IMG/VR virus record: IMGVR_UViG_3300020233_000057
Coordinates: 49,069-113,068 of that record
From: a virus
DNA: 64,000 nucleotides
Reading direction: 5' to 3' (one strand)
Below the pieces are notes generated by a model. The model ran no database searches and was not told the origin of the DNA. It worked only from the letters and a program-made list of their open reading frames with translations. Position numbers and translations under genes: made by a program. Below, in pieces: positions 1 through 6,754 of this stretch. Position 1 is the first letter of the stretch. Every line of letters begins with the position of its first letter.

Positions 1-201
1 ACGCTGAGCGAAGCCGATGGACCCACCCTCACCGGCCCCGCGGTGCAGGTTACGGGTGCCGACGATCCAGGTGCATTCAACCCCAGGTTCCTCGCCGACA
101 TGTTGGACCATGACGGCCCGACGATTGTGGGAACCGGTGCGCTCAAGCCTTGGTTCGGCACGGACCGCGAGGTTTTGCTCATGACGTGTCGTGTCGCCTA
201 G
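1..201 (+). CDS. DNA polymerase sliding clamp, C-terminal end (partial)
   Basis: The window opens inside a frame of 66 codons ending in TAG at 199-201. The residues FNPRFLADML followed by a final beta strand LLMTCRVA resemble the end of bacterial DnaN beta clamps, where FNP-x-YL-x-D and a closing LVMPVRL-like strand form the last domain. If right, this is the processivity clamp of the phage replisome. The start lies outside the window, so domain order cannot be checked. A strong promoter for the next gene follows at once. Moderate confidence because only the last sixth of a clamp is visible. Confidence 0.5.
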   Translation, partial: TLSEADGPTLTGPAVQVTGADDPGAFNPRFLADMLDHDGPTIVGTGALKPWFGTDREVLLMTCRVA

Positions 202-246
202 CCCGACAGCACTAGACAGGTCAGCGCGGTTAGATAAACTTCCCAC

Positions 247-274
247 TTGACATGTCACCCCCAAGGGGTATAAT
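247..274 (+). promoter_or_regulatory. Strong promoter TTGACA-16-TATAAT
   Basis: Consensus -35 (247-252) and -10 (269-274) hexamers 16 nt apart. The spacer holds GTCACCCCC, the block that marks the second promoter family, and TTGTCAG follows, the leader typical of the first family. It reads into the gene at 312. Confidence 0.8.
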
Positions 275-311
275 GGCATTTGTCAGGTAGAACCAACCAA
301 AGGAGAACCAC

Positions 312-560
312 ATGAGACCACTTATCCCCGGCAACCTGCCCCGTGTGGGGCAGCGCATCATCCTTTCCGGCGCCCACATCAGCGGTGGTGTCGGCACAGG
401 AGTGGATGACCCTGACGATCCTGACGAGCCTGTCGGGGTCGTGTGCACCTACCACGGGCTCACGAACGGTCACGCCACCTTCAGCGGCAACACTGCTGAC
501 CTCACCTTTCTCGGCTACAGCCCTGAGGACGGACGCTCCTGGGCGCCGCTGCCACGATGA
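312..560 (+). CDS. Hypothetical protein, 82 aa
   Basis: Not recognised. ATG start with AAAGGAG 6 nt upstream, directly behind the promoter at 247-274. The protein has an acidic stretch DDPDDPDEPV near residue 35 and a conserved-looking end (LGYSPEDGRSWAPLPR). No membrane segment or signal peptide. A hairpin follows the stop, so the gene is probably transcribed alone. Confidence 0.75.
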   Translation: MRPLIPGNLPRVGQRIILSGAHISGGVGTGVDDPDDPDEPVGVVCTYHGLTNGHATFSGNTADLTFLGYSPEDGRSWAPLPR

Positions 561-564
561 GCGG

Positions 565-602
565 GGGGACGGTAGATAGCCTCCGGGTGATCTACCGTCC
601 CC
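565..602 (+). terminator. Hairpin after gene at 312-560
   Basis: GGGGACGGTAGAT pairs with ATCTACCGTCCCC (13 bp) around a 12-nt loop. There is no T run, so it is a terminator-like hairpin. Confidence 0.6.
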
Positions 603-627
603 ATGACTGGATCAAGGTTCGTGTTGT

Positions 628-768
628 CTAGCCGAGAGCCCATTCCCATGCTTGCCTGAGCCCCCACACCAGTGGGGCCAGCAACAGCAGTGCGACGGCC
701 AGAGTTACGGTAAACGCAGTGATTTGTCCGAGTCGTCCTGCCCATCCGTTTGTGGGGACATGTTTCAT
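628..768 (-). CDS. Small single-pass membrane protein, 46 aa
   Basis: Last gene of the minus-strand operon 2041-628. I chose the ATG at 768, 8 nt after the stop of the upstream gene; a longer in-frame start exists at 852 but would overlap that gene by 77 nt and has no ribosome binding site. Residues 15-36 (AFTVTLAVALLLLAPLVWGL) form one hydrophobic helix. Function unknown; small membrane proteins are frequent in phage early regions. Confidence 0.55.
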   Translation of the reverse strand: MKHVPTNGWAGRLGQITAFTVTLAVALLLLAPLVWGLRQAWEWALG

Positions 769-775
769 GTCTGGG

Positions 776-1021
776 TTACTTTTCTGTGGGTGTACCGGAA
801 ACTCTTTCGTTGGTCTCCATATCGGACGTTTCTGGTGTTGGTTTTCGTGCATTGGCGAATGCCTTCCTGAGGGGGGCGAATGCAGTCTCTATCTGCTCTG
901 GCGTCATCACGGGGGGCATGACACGTTCGGGTGGAGGGGGTTGTCCGTGACCTGTCCGGTGTTGCTTTTTCTTTCGTCGTGCACGTTTGCTGCGCCGGTT
1001 TTTCCTACTCGGGTTACCCAC
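776..1021 (-). CDS. Basic, proline-rich hypothetical protein, 81 aa
   Basis: GTG start at 1021 overlapping the end of the replication gene by 8 nt, with AGGGAC just upstream. The first 22 residues are almost all Arg/Lys (RKNRRSKRARRKKK), a likely nucleic-acid binding tail; QPPPPERV follows, then a short helical segment. Co-translated with the replication gene, so a helper or DNA-binding role is possible, but no family was recognised. Confidence 0.55.
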   Translation of the reverse strand: MGNPSRKNRRSKRARRKKKQHRTGHGQPPPPERVMPPVMTPEQIETAFAPLRKAFANARKPTPETSDMETNERVSGTPTEK

Positions 1022-1988
1022 TTGTCCCTGACCTCACCATCCACGCTTCGCTGATTGACCCCTGTGTTGCGCCCTTAGCCCTTGCCTGGTGTTCTCTGTT
1101 AGCCCACACCCGAAGCTTCTCCCAATGGCGTCTGAGGGCCATAGGGGACTTGATTTGGTCTGCCCAACGGAACCGGTCCCCTTCGGTCCCGTAAGTGTAA
1201 ACATACCCGATCATCATTTCCACCCGCTCGCGGTCAATAGGTTTAGGGTCAGCCCACTCTGTAGCCCCACGCCGCAACAGCAGGTCCATGGGCCGCACCC
1301 ATTGGGTGTCGGTCACCTTAGGGGTGAACCCATGTTCACTTTCAATCGCGCGCGCCAGCATGTCACACATTTCGCGCGCGCGCCCAGATTTATCAAACCT
1401 GTCCACACAGTCATCGCGGTCAACGCTTGATCCAGTCTCAGCGCTTCCTGATTCTAAAACTTGTTCCAGTCCGTCATCATCAAAGACGCGCGGCTCCGAA
1501 GGAGTCGCAGGAGGCGGAGCCGACGTATTGGTTGGGTTACTGTTGGGTTCTCTTGGGTTATGTGTAGCGTGGTGCGACACCCCCTGTAGCGTGGTGCTAC
1601 ACCCCCTGTCGTGTGGTGCTACACCTAGGCACGGGGTACTATTGGGGGGGGTGTAGCGTGGTGCGACACCTACCCGTGGGGTAGTATCTGTGGATGGGGA
1701 CCACGCCTTTGGGGTATCATCAGGCATCAAAAGCCGGTACCTGTTGGCATGCCCTGCACGACTGTTGTCTTCCATCAAAAGCAGGAGACCATCATCTATA
1801 GCCTGCTTGATGAACCTGTTGACCCCCGAGCGTGACACCCGCGCCTTGTCCGCGATCCACTGCTGTCTTGCCCATATCTCGTATTCGTGTAGATCATTGG
1901 CCGAGTCTGCTGTAGCGAGGTGTACTGCGAAGTTCACTCCGTCATACGGGGAGTGTTTGTAGACCCAGCCGACCGCTTCAGCGCTCAT
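1014..1988 (-). CDS. Helix-turn-helix replication initiation-like protein, 324 aa
   Basis: Residues 1-95 look like the winged-helix domain found in phage replication initiators and DnaD-like proteins (VGWVYKHSPY, then a helix-turn-helix around KARVSRSGVNRFIKQAI). Residues 107-142 form a repetitive Thr/Pro/Gly linker encoded by iteron-like DNA repeats (1562-1669). Residues 150-324 form a separate mixed domain with several Trp. A DNA-binding N-terminus with origin repeats inside the gene recalls lambda O and its origin. A leader ORF overlaps the ATG by ATGA. It heads a three-gene minus operon. Replication role is inferred from domain and repeats. Confidence 0.6.
   Translation of the reverse strand: MSAEAVGWVYKHSPYDGVNFAVHLATADSANDLHEYEIWARQQWIADKARVSRSGVNRFIKQAIDDGLLLLMEDNSRAGHANRYRLLMPDDTPKAWSPSTDTTPRVGVAPRYTPPNSTPCLGVAPHDRGCSTTLQGVSHHATHNPREPNSNPTNTSAPPPATPSEPRVFDDDGLEQVLESGSAETGSSVDRDDCVDRFDKSGRAREMCDMLARAIESEHGFTPKVTDTQWVRPMDLLLRRGATEWADPKPIDRERVEMMIGYVYTYGTEGDRFRWADQIKSPMALRRHWEKLRVWANREHQARAKGATQGSISEAWMVRSGTSG
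1562..1669. repeat. Iteron-like repeats inside replication gene
   Basis: Three copies of TGTAGCGTGGTGCKACAC, starting at 1563, 1585 and 1607 (22-bp period), and a fourth at 1652-1669, two periods further. Copies at 1607 and 1585 have small changes. Each unit is an imperfect palindrome (TGTAGC...GCTACA). Two GGGGTA(C/G)TAT boxes flank the fourth copy. They may be origin binding sites for the protein the gene encodes. Confidence 0.65.
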
Positions 1989-2041
1989 GGCGTGATATCT
2001 TTTGCACAGCTAGCGTACCTTGTGTTAGCATGTGTATGCAT
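1985..2041 (-). CDS. Leader peptide upstream of replication gene, 18 aa
   Basis: ATG at 2041 preceded by GAAGGA at a good distance. The 18-codon frame stops in a TGA that overlaps the ATG of the replication gene (ATGA). The arrangement suggests translational coupling. The peptide itself has no features beyond small polar residues. Confidence 0.4.
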   Translation of the reverse strand: MHTHANTRYASCAKDITP

Positions 2042-2156
2042 CGTTTGTCCTTCTACAGGCTTCGTTGAGTGGGTGCATTGGGTTGGTCCTTTATGCCCTA
2101 CAGGTGTGATAGTTATTGATCCCCATGCTGTAACGAGAGTGGGGGTTGGAGACACG

Positions 2157-2200
2157 AGAACCCGCCTACCGGAGAGCCACTCCAGGGCGGGTTCTTGCTT
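2157..2200. terminator. Bidirectional hairpin
   Basis: AGAACCCGCC (2157-2166) pairs perfectly with GGCGGGTTCT (2186-2195), followed by TGCTTT. It lies in the gap upstream of the minus replication operon. Confidence 0.6.
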
Positions 2201-2288
2201 TCCCAGTCAGACCCCATGGGCTCATAGGACCCTGATCTGTTTTCATCCTACACCTCTGGGGGTAGCCGTCAAGGACCTGTAGATAGAT

Positions 2289-2309
2289 GTCACCCCCGTG
2301 TGCTAGGGT
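2289..2309 (+). promoter_or_regulatory. GTCA-11-TAGGGT promoter
   Basis: GTCA at 2289-2292, then exactly 11 nt, then TAGGGT at 2304-2309: the second promoter family of this genome. It points to the short structured stretch at 2315-2388 rather than to a gene. Confidence 0.55.
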
Positions 2310-2314
2310 GCTGC

Positions 2315-2388
2315 CATAGCACACGAACCCCCCTTCGTGTTGCGACGAGGTCCCCGGTCTGTCGTGCCCGGGGGCCTTCGTCATTTTA
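2315..2388 (+). ncRNA. Candidate small RNA of about 75 nt
   Basis: Directly behind the promoter at 2289-2309 lies a hairpin (CACGAA...TTCGTG, 2331-2340 region) and then a strong terminator-like stem (GACGAGG-CCCCGG with CCGGGG-CC-TTCGTC, 2344-2382) followed by ATTTTA. No frame fits between promoter and terminator, so the transcript would be non-coding. No known RNA family recognised. Confidence 0.35.
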
Positions 2389-2440
2389 GAGACGAATGCT
2401 GCGCCACCCGCATAGAGACTTCCCCCTACCCCAAACGCTC

Positions 2441-2516
2441 TATCCCCTATCAGACGCGTTATCCCCTATCAGACGCGTTGCTCTATATCAGACGCGTTGC
2501 CCTATATCAAAGACAT
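2441..2516. repeat. Four tandem 19-bp repeats
   Basis: Units start at 2441, 2460, 2479 and 2498; core TATCAGACGCGT. Units 1 and 2 are identical, unit 3 differs at the left, unit 4 decays after TATCAAAGACAT. AT-richer sequence follows. This could be a second set of replication or partition iterons, or a regulator site. Confidence 0.75.
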
Positions 2517-2618
2517 CCAACAGATATACACAAAATCGGCAAAACCGGCGGATGTGTTCCAGTAGCGGCGGCAAAGGGATGTGAGCGGGGCCGGGGGTTC
2601 ATGCCCCGACCCCGATGG

Positions 2619-2876
2619 TCACATCCAAGGGTACCGTTTGATGTTCTTGGATGCGGAAGCGGAGATGCCCCACCTGTCGATTGGGTCCATCCGGAGAGCC
2701 CGGAGGGAGGCCGTTACGTCTGCACCGCACCTTGCTGATGCCATCACGATTTCGTCGTAACGGATGTCTGTGCCGGTCGTTGTCCCGAGGTGCGCCATCT
2801 GGCAGTACGCGTCTACCAGGGACTCCTGCACTTGGGCAAGTCGAGCGATGCATAGGATTGTTGAGAGGGTCTGCAT
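2619..2876 (-). CDS. Hypothetical protein, 85 aa
   Basis: ATG at 2876 with GGAGAT upstream and its own minus-strand promoter (2915-2943). The protein is mostly helical, with a Cys/His-containing middle. No family recognised. The gene ends just before a GC-rich hairpin (GGGGC...GCCCC, 2588-2608) that could terminate it. Confidence 0.7.
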   Translation of the reverse strand: MQTLSTILCIARLAQVQESLVDAYCQMAHLGTTTGTDIRYDEIVMASARCGADVTASLRALRMDPIDRWGISASASKNIKRYPWM

Positions 2877-2914
2877 AGGTCATCTCCTTCTGTGGGGTTG
2901 TTGCTGACAGCAAA

Positions 2915-2943
2915 AGTAAACCACATGCTCGCGCGGCAGTCAA
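2915..2943 (-). promoter_or_regulatory. Early-family promoter, minus strand
   Basis: On the minus strand TTGACT, a 17-nt spacer containing GCCGCGCGA, then TTTACT, followed by CTGTCAGCAA. Drives the gene 2876-2619. Confidence 0.75.
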
Positions 2944-3119
2944 GGGGTTTCTCAAAATTCTCCACCCAACACAACCCCCACAGCCCAAACAACCATAAAG
3001 GTTATCCAGTCCCGGTGGGTTGGCATCCAGTCACGATGGTTCTGCCTGCACCATGGTTCCCCGAGCGTGTAGGTGGAGTGTCGACATATTCTGTTGTTGG
3101 AAGATTCTAAAGATCCCCC

Positions 3120-3148
3120 TTGACGGCCGCGCGATAGTGTGAGACGCT
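3120..3148 (+). promoter_or_regulatory. Early-family promoter
   Basis: TTGACG (3120-3125), 17-nt spacer GCCGCGCGATAGTGTGA, GACGCT (3143-3148), then TTATCAGCAA. Drives the gene at 3184. Confidence 0.75.
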
Positions 3149-3183
3149 TCCCTTATCAGCAAGTCACTAGAGGAGGTGAACGC

Positions 3184-3564
3184 ATGAGTAACCCTACATG
3201 TGAAGATCGGGTAGCAGGTCACTTGGCCAGCAGAATCCGGGACCTTGAGCAGATGCAAGAGGCCCTAGGGGAAGATGGCGGCGTCATCGAGGGGGAAGAG
3301 GTGACCTCCGATGAGGTGCTCGACATGATCGAGGACTACGCCTTAGCAGTTGATCTCCGATCCACCTTGATCGTCACCATCAGCACGGGTGGCCCCGGCG
3401 ATCAGCTAGAGATCGAAGTCATCAACGACGGGCACGGGTGGGAGCTGGCCGACACCAGCGCCATCTACCGATTCCTGGATTGGGGGGACGGGGCAACACG
3501 TCGAACCAACGACGATGCAGTCATGGACTATCTACAGTCCATGGTGGGACGCCTCCCGTTCTAG
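3184..3564 (+). CDS. Conserved phage protein with STGGPGD motif, 126 aa
   Basis: ATG chosen because GAGGAGGTG lies 7 nt upstream. The N-terminus MSNPTCEDR is followed by a helical acidic half; a strand TLIVTISTGGPGDQLEIEV marks the second half. STGGP proteins are widespread in actinobacteriophages but have no known function. A close paralogue is at 7565-7942 with a similar promoter and leader, so the module was duplicated. Ends in a strong terminator. Confidence 0.8.
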   Translation: MSNPTCEDRVAGHLASRIRDLEQMQEALGEDGGVIEGEEVTSDEVLDMIEDYALAVDLRSTLIVTISTGGPGDQLEIEVINDGHGWELADTSAIYRFLDWGDGATRRTNDDAVMDYLQSMVGRLPF

Positions 3565-3587
3565 CCTCCCCCACGGTCACATCAGAC

Positions 3588-3620
3588 GGAGCCCTGGCCT
3601 GTATGGGTCAGGGCTCCTTT
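3588..3620 (+). terminator. Rho-independent terminator
   Basis: GGAGCCCTG pairs with CAGGGCTCC (9 bp, 12-nt loop) followed by TTT. Confidence 0.8.
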
Positions 3621-3678
3621 ACGTCAAGACGTTTCACTGGATGCCATAGTGGGGGCTGTGGGGTTGGGGGGTTGGGGC

Positions 3679-3707
3679 TTGACATGTTCGCGCGGGCGTG
3701 GGATGAT
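3679..3707 (+). promoter_or_regulatory. Early-family promoter
   Basis: TTGACA, 17-nt spacer with CGCGCG, GATGAT, then GTGTCAG. Drives the gene at 3744. Confidence 0.75.
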
Positions 3708-3743
3708 GTGAGTGTCAGATAGTCAACTACAGGAGGGGTAATC

Positions 3744-3971
3744 ATGAGCATGTTTCCCGGTGCAGGTGCAGTGGTGTACCGCAACGAGGCGGGCGAGCCG
3801 CTCGGGTGGGACTACCCTAGCGAACCCGATCCATCGGACTCTTATGATCCCTATGGGGACTATGGGCGTTTGAACCGTGTCCCAGAGGAATGCGGTATGT
3901 GCGGGGAGTACGATGACGTTGTGCTCGACCCCCGTACGGGGCTGTGTCCGCGTTGCGCTACCGACGTGTGA
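3744..3971 (+). CDS. Small zinc-ribbon protein, 75 aa
   Basis: ATG with AGGAGG 8 nt upstream. The first half is rich in Asp, Pro and Tyr; the second half has CGMC (residues 50-53) and CPRC (68-71), two CxxC pairs that would bind one zinc. Likely a small regulator or adaptor; target unknown. Transcribed alone from its own promoter. Confidence 0.75.
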   Translation: MSMFPGAGAVVYRNEAGEPLGWDYPSEPDPSDSYDPYGDYGRLNRVPEECGMCGEYDDVVLDPRTGLCPRCATDV

Positions 3972-4014
3972 CCTGGCGGTGAGTCCGTATGGGTTATTCC
4001 CCATAGGGTAGCGG

Positions 4015-4143
4015 CATGGTTTAGATACAACGATCCCGATTAGATACAGGACTCTCTATTAGAAACAGATGTATCTATATGTATCAAAGAGCATTCAGCC
4101 CATATCTGGCCTGTCGGTGTCCAGTAGGGGCGAACGTGTGTTC
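4015..4143. promoter_or_regulatory. Gene-free regulatory block with TTAGATACA repeats and operator
   Basis: Holds TTAGATACA/TTAGAAACA repeats (4022-4062), TATCTATATGTATC, and the palindrome GAACGTGTGTTC at 4132-4143. The same kinds of elements return at 8400-8564 and 15640-15864. Confidence 0.5.
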
Positions 4144-4172
4144 GGTGCTGCCCATAGGGGTGGGGGGTACCC

Positions 4173-4391
4173 CTATAGGCATCCCCATTCTTGGATGATG
4201 CAGCCTGAACCATCGGCTGGTACGCTCCCGGTTGGACTGTTACAGTAGACGCTGCCATCCTCGTATAGGGTGCACGGCGGCGTATCCGTCACTTCTGCAT
4301 GGTCTATGTGTATGGTCACGGTGTACGCCCATATGAGTACGGTCGCCACCACCGTTATGGCGACGACGTATAGCGCTTCCCAACGATTCAT
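4173..4391 (-). CDS. Membrane-anchored small cysteine protein, 72 aa
   Basis: ATG at 4391 follows GGAGGTACCT; an upstream in-frame ATG has no ribosome binding site. Residues 5-24 form a membrane helix, then comes a short outside domain ending in CTLYEDGSVYCNS and GCIIQEWGCL with four Cys that could form two disulfides. It is a paralogue of 8615-8851, which shares the same C-terminal signature. Possible surface or envelope-modifying protein; function unknown. Confidence 0.7.
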   Translation of the reverse strand: MNRWEALYVVAITVVATVLIWAYTVTIHIDHAEVTDTPPCTLYEDGSVYCNSPTGSVPADGSGCIIQEWGCL

Positions 4392-4426
4392 AGGTACCTC
4401 CGGCAATAGTTGTATCTGACACATCA

Positions 4427-4455
4427 AGTCTCGCGCGTCTCATCGCAGAAGTCAA
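4427..4455 (-). promoter_or_regulatory. Early-family promoter, minus strand
   Basis: TTGACT, 17-nt spacer ending GACGCGC, GAGACT, then TGTGTCAG. Divergent from the promoter at 4526, with an operator between them. Confidence 0.7.
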
Positions 4456-4474
4456 GCCCAAATGTTTGACACTG

Positions 4475-4486
4475 GAACACCTGTTC
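4475..4486. promoter_or_regulatory. Operator GAACACCTGTTC
   Basis: Inverted repeat GAAC-N4-GTTC between divergent promoters (4427-4455 and 4526-4554). It fits the actinobacterial LexA box pattern; it may bind host LexA or a phage repressor. Confidence 0.6.
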
Positions 4487-4525
4487 GCTCGCGGTATCTA
4501 TCTGTGTGCTTGGTAAACAAAACGC

Positions 4526-4554
4526 TTGACGGCCGCGCGATAGTGTGAGAGACT
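4526..4554 (+). promoter_or_regulatory. Early-family promoter
   Basis: TTGACG, spacer GCCGCGCGATAGTGTGA, GAGACT. The 80 bp from the operator through the promoter are repeated almost exactly at 5822-5911. Confidence 0.8.
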
Positions 4555-4583
4555 TTCTTTGACATCTATCAGGAGGTTCAATA

Positions 4584-5180
4584 GTGAGCACCCTACAGAC
4601 CACCATCAGCAATCCACGAGGGGTACCCGAACCGGGCCACTCCCGGGGTTGCAGCATACCACGTATCTATGTCGCTAGTCTGAGCGACTACAACAACGGG
4701 GAGATGTACGGCGAGTGGCTTGACATTCCGGCAGACGTGGATGATCTGGCGGAGGACATAGAGTGCATGCTCAAGTTCTCCCCTCGCCCCGGTGCAGAAG
4801 AGTGGGCGATCCACGACTATGAGGGGTTCGCCTCTATCCGTATCGGAGAGCATGAGTCGCTAGCGACTATCGTGGCTCTCGCCGGGTGCCTCTCGGAGCA
4901 TGACCCCGTGGCATTCTCAGCTTGGCACAGTATGTGCGAAGACGAGGCAAACGACCCCGTGGAGTGGTCTGAGCTGTTCTGTGACGCCTACCGCGGCGAG
5001 TGGGACTCGTTGGGCGACTACACCTATGACACCTACTGCGGGATGCATGGTACCCCCAGCGATACGGACATGCTCGCCCCTTACGTGGATTGGGAGCGCA
5101 TGGGCCGCGAGTGGGAGATGGGCGGCGACATCTGGACTCACGTAGCCTCGGGCACCGTGTACGTGTTCTCGAACATGTAG
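4584..5180 (+). CDS. ardA: Antirestriction protein ArdA
   Basis: GTG start 7 nt after AGGAGG. Residues 27-60 (IYVASLSDYNNG, GEWLDIP) and the acidic pattern through the protein match ArdA, a DNA mimic whose negative surface blocks type I restriction enzymes. Length (198 aa) is a little above the usual 165-180. Repeated LSEHDP, DAYRGEW and a final VYVFSNM are typical. Expected to act early, right after injection, which fits its strong promoter and position. Confident on family. Confidence 0.85.
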   Translation: MSTLQTTISNPRGVPEPGHSRGCSIPRIYVASLSDYNNGEMYGEWLDIPADVDDLAEDIECMLKFSPRPGAEEWAIHDYEGFASIRIGEHESLATIVALAGCLSEHDPVAFSAWHSMCEDEANDPVEWSELFCDAYRGEWDSLGDYTYDTYCGMHGTPSDTDMLAPYVDWERMGREWEMGGDIWTHVASGTVYVFSNM

Positions 5181-5187
5181 CCCACAT

Positions 5188-5213
5188 GGTGGGGATGGAC
5201 CATCATCCCCACC
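5188..5213 (+). terminator. Hairpin after ardA
   Basis: GGTGGGGATG pairs with CATCCCCACC, 6-nt loop. No T run. Confidence 0.65.
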
Positions 5214-5276
5214 GGCCCTACAGGACTGGATGCCCGTTCGGGTTGGGGGGGAATTTGAGAAACCTCTTGACATGCT

Positions 5277-5305
5277 CGCGCGGACGTGGGAGACTTCCCT
5301 TGTCA
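5277..5305 (+). promoter_or_regulatory. Early-family promoter
   Basis: TTGACA, 17-nt spacer with CTCGCGCGG, GAGACT, then TTGTCAGCAA. Confidence 0.8.
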
Positions 5306-5325
5306 GCAACCGAGAGGAGCACGAG

Positions 5326-5748
5326 ATGGTAGACGTGATAGACGCTATAGGCGCCCTAGGGGCAGGTAAAGAGGAGCACCCCGAGGGGTACTCTCTAGAC
5401 TTCGGCAACATCATGCTAGGGTCGCCGTACGTGACGAGCACGGGGTACCTTCCCGACAGGGAAACGGCGGAAGGGGTAGCGGCGCTTGTCATCCCCCTGC
5501 TAGACAGGATGGCACAGACGGCCCTACGCCACAACCCGTCGCTGGGAGATTGCCGTACCCACCCGGAGGATGATACGGGCACGTGGTGCACCGTGGTATC
5601 TGCACAGAGCGACGAGGGCGGCGCCCCTGTCACGGTGTACGACTACATGGGGGATGCATTCTTTGTCGCCGGGGTAGCTATGCCCTGGACCTTCTGTGAC
5701 GGCGAGCGCGTCAAGTACGAGAAGGTGCGGCAGGCGCTAGCCGCATAA
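5326..5748 (+). CDS. Hypothetical protein, 140 aa
   Basis: ATG preceded by GAGGAG; an earlier in-frame start would lie upstream of the promoter. The protein has a mixed fold with an HPEDDTGTWCTVVS stretch and a YDYMGDAFFV strand. No family recognised. A strong hairpin follows the stop, so it is a one-gene unit. Confidence 0.7.
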   Translation: MVDVIDAIGALGAGKEEHPEGYSLDFGNIMLGSPYVTSTGYLPDRETAEGVAALVIPLLDRMAQTALRHNPSLGDCRTHPEDDTGTWCTVVSAQSDEGGAPVTVYDYMGDAFFVAGVAMPWTFCDGERVKYEKVRQALAA

Positions 5749-5776
5749 CCCCCCGGGTACAGATCGCTGACCCCGC

Positions 5777-5805
5777 GGGCCGGAGACCCATCCACTCTCC
5801 GGCCC
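5777..5805 (+). terminator. Hairpin after gene 5326-5748
   Basis: GGGCCGGAGA pairs with TCTCCGGCCC (10 bp, 9-nt loop). Confidence 0.7.
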
Positions 5806-5825
5806 GTGTCGGCGCCCCGGGACTG

Positions 5826-5837
5826 GAACACCTGTTC
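5826..5837. promoter_or_regulatory. Operator GAACACCTGTTC
   Basis: Second exact copy of the operator at 4475, again 40 bp upstream of an early promoter. Confidence 0.6.
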
Positions 5838-5876
5838 GCTCGCGGTATCTATCTGTGTGCTTGGTAAACAAAACGC

Positions 5877-5924
5877 TTGACGGCCGCGCGATAGTGTGAG
5901 AGACTTTCTTTGGTGTGAGAGACT
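5877..5924 (+). promoter_or_regulatory. Early-family promoter with duplicated -10 region
   Basis: TTGACG at 5877, GAGACT at 5900-5905. The 19 bp GTGTGAGAGACTTTCTTTG are repeated in tandem (5895-5932), giving a second GAGACT at 5919-5924 without its own -35. Confidence 0.75.
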
Positions 5925-5961
5925 TTCTTTGTCAGCAAACATCTATCAGGAGGTGCGAGAC

Positions 5962-6219
5962 ATGAGCGATACGATGCAAGAGATAGCGGACCGCGAGATT
6001 CTCCGCTACGCGGTGCAGCGCGAGATTTTCTGCCCCGCTACAGGGAAGGTCTTGGACATCACCGATTCGGTGCTTCTCATGGGCGACGGTATCCGGCCCC
6101 GCGTTATCAGCGCCGAGATATGGGATGACATAGGTTCGGTTGCCCTAGAGGGGTGCGCTGATGCCGGTCTCACCCCTGAGGTGTATGATGGCCGCGTACT
6201 GTTCGAGGGTGCGCGATGA
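5962..6219 (+). CDS. Hypothetical protein, 85 aa
   Basis: ATG 8 nt after AGGAGG. First of five genes that overlap by ATGA or GTGA (5962-7025). Contains CPATGKVLDITDSVLL, recalling small phage proteins that start from a Cys-containing turn. Function unknown; tight coupling suggests the five products are needed together. Confidence 0.75.
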   Translation: MSDTMQEIADREILRYAVQREIFCPATGKVLDITDSVLLMGDGIRPRVISAEIWDDIGSVALEGCADAGLTPEVYDGRVLFEGAR

Positions 6220-6506
6220 TCGACCCGAACAACGACGCCGACATGCTCACGCGTGAGTTCGAGGACGCCGCCCGGACCGTCGCGAACGGGGTATGTCTCA
6301 TCTGTGAGGAAGCTCTCGACCCGACCGCTCCGAGGTGGGCTGGCGTGATAGACGCCGACGCCGCGGTGAGCATCGTCAAGTGCTACGGGCCGCCGTCAGT
6401 AGATGACCCGACGATCCACCAAGGATGCGCAGAATGGCGTGCACGTGAAGTGATTGAGTTCGAGGCTGAGCCGTGGGAATGGGAAGCCGAGGGGTGGTGG
6501 CGATGA
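6216..6506 (+). CDS. Small zinc-finger-like protein, 96 aa
   Basis: Starts in the ATGA overlap. CLIC (residues 27-30) and HQGC later could bind zinc; the C-terminus is Trp/Glu-rich (EAEPWEWEAEGWWR). No family recognised. Second gene of the coupled cluster. Confidence 0.7.
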   Translation: MIDPNNDADMLTREFEDAARTVANGVCLICEEALDPTAPRWAGVIDADAAVSIVKCYGPPSVDDPTIHQGCAEWRAREVIEFEAEPWEWEAEGWWR

Positions 6507-6754
6507 CCGCCCTAAACAACGTTTACGTTCGCTGGACTTGCTACGGCCCCGTTACCGGGCGCTGCTGCATTTTGCATCGCACCATCGGGGCGGCCGTCAA
6601 GTGTTGTGCGCGGCATCATCGCTTTGTGCGTAGCGGCCACGGCCCTAATGCGTATTCGGATAGGTCCCCTGGCCCTGTACGGCCCGATGGTGGGGCGCTT
6701 AGCGATGACGCTACGGCTCATGCGTTTGACGCTATATATCGGGGCGCCTTGTGA
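6503..6754 (+). CDS. Cys/His-rich hypothetical protein, 83 aa
   Basis: ATGA overlap with the gene before. Cys and His residues (CYGPVTGRCC, CCARHHR) suggest metal binding. A proline-rich stretch follows. Unknown function. Confidence 0.65.
   Translation: MTALNNVYVRWTCYGPVTGRCCILHRTIGAAVKCCARHHRFVRSGHGPNAYSDRSPGPVRPDGGALSDDATAHAFDAIYRGAL

Noticed and set aside
2441-2516. CRISPR array
   Set aside because: Units are directly tandem without spacers.
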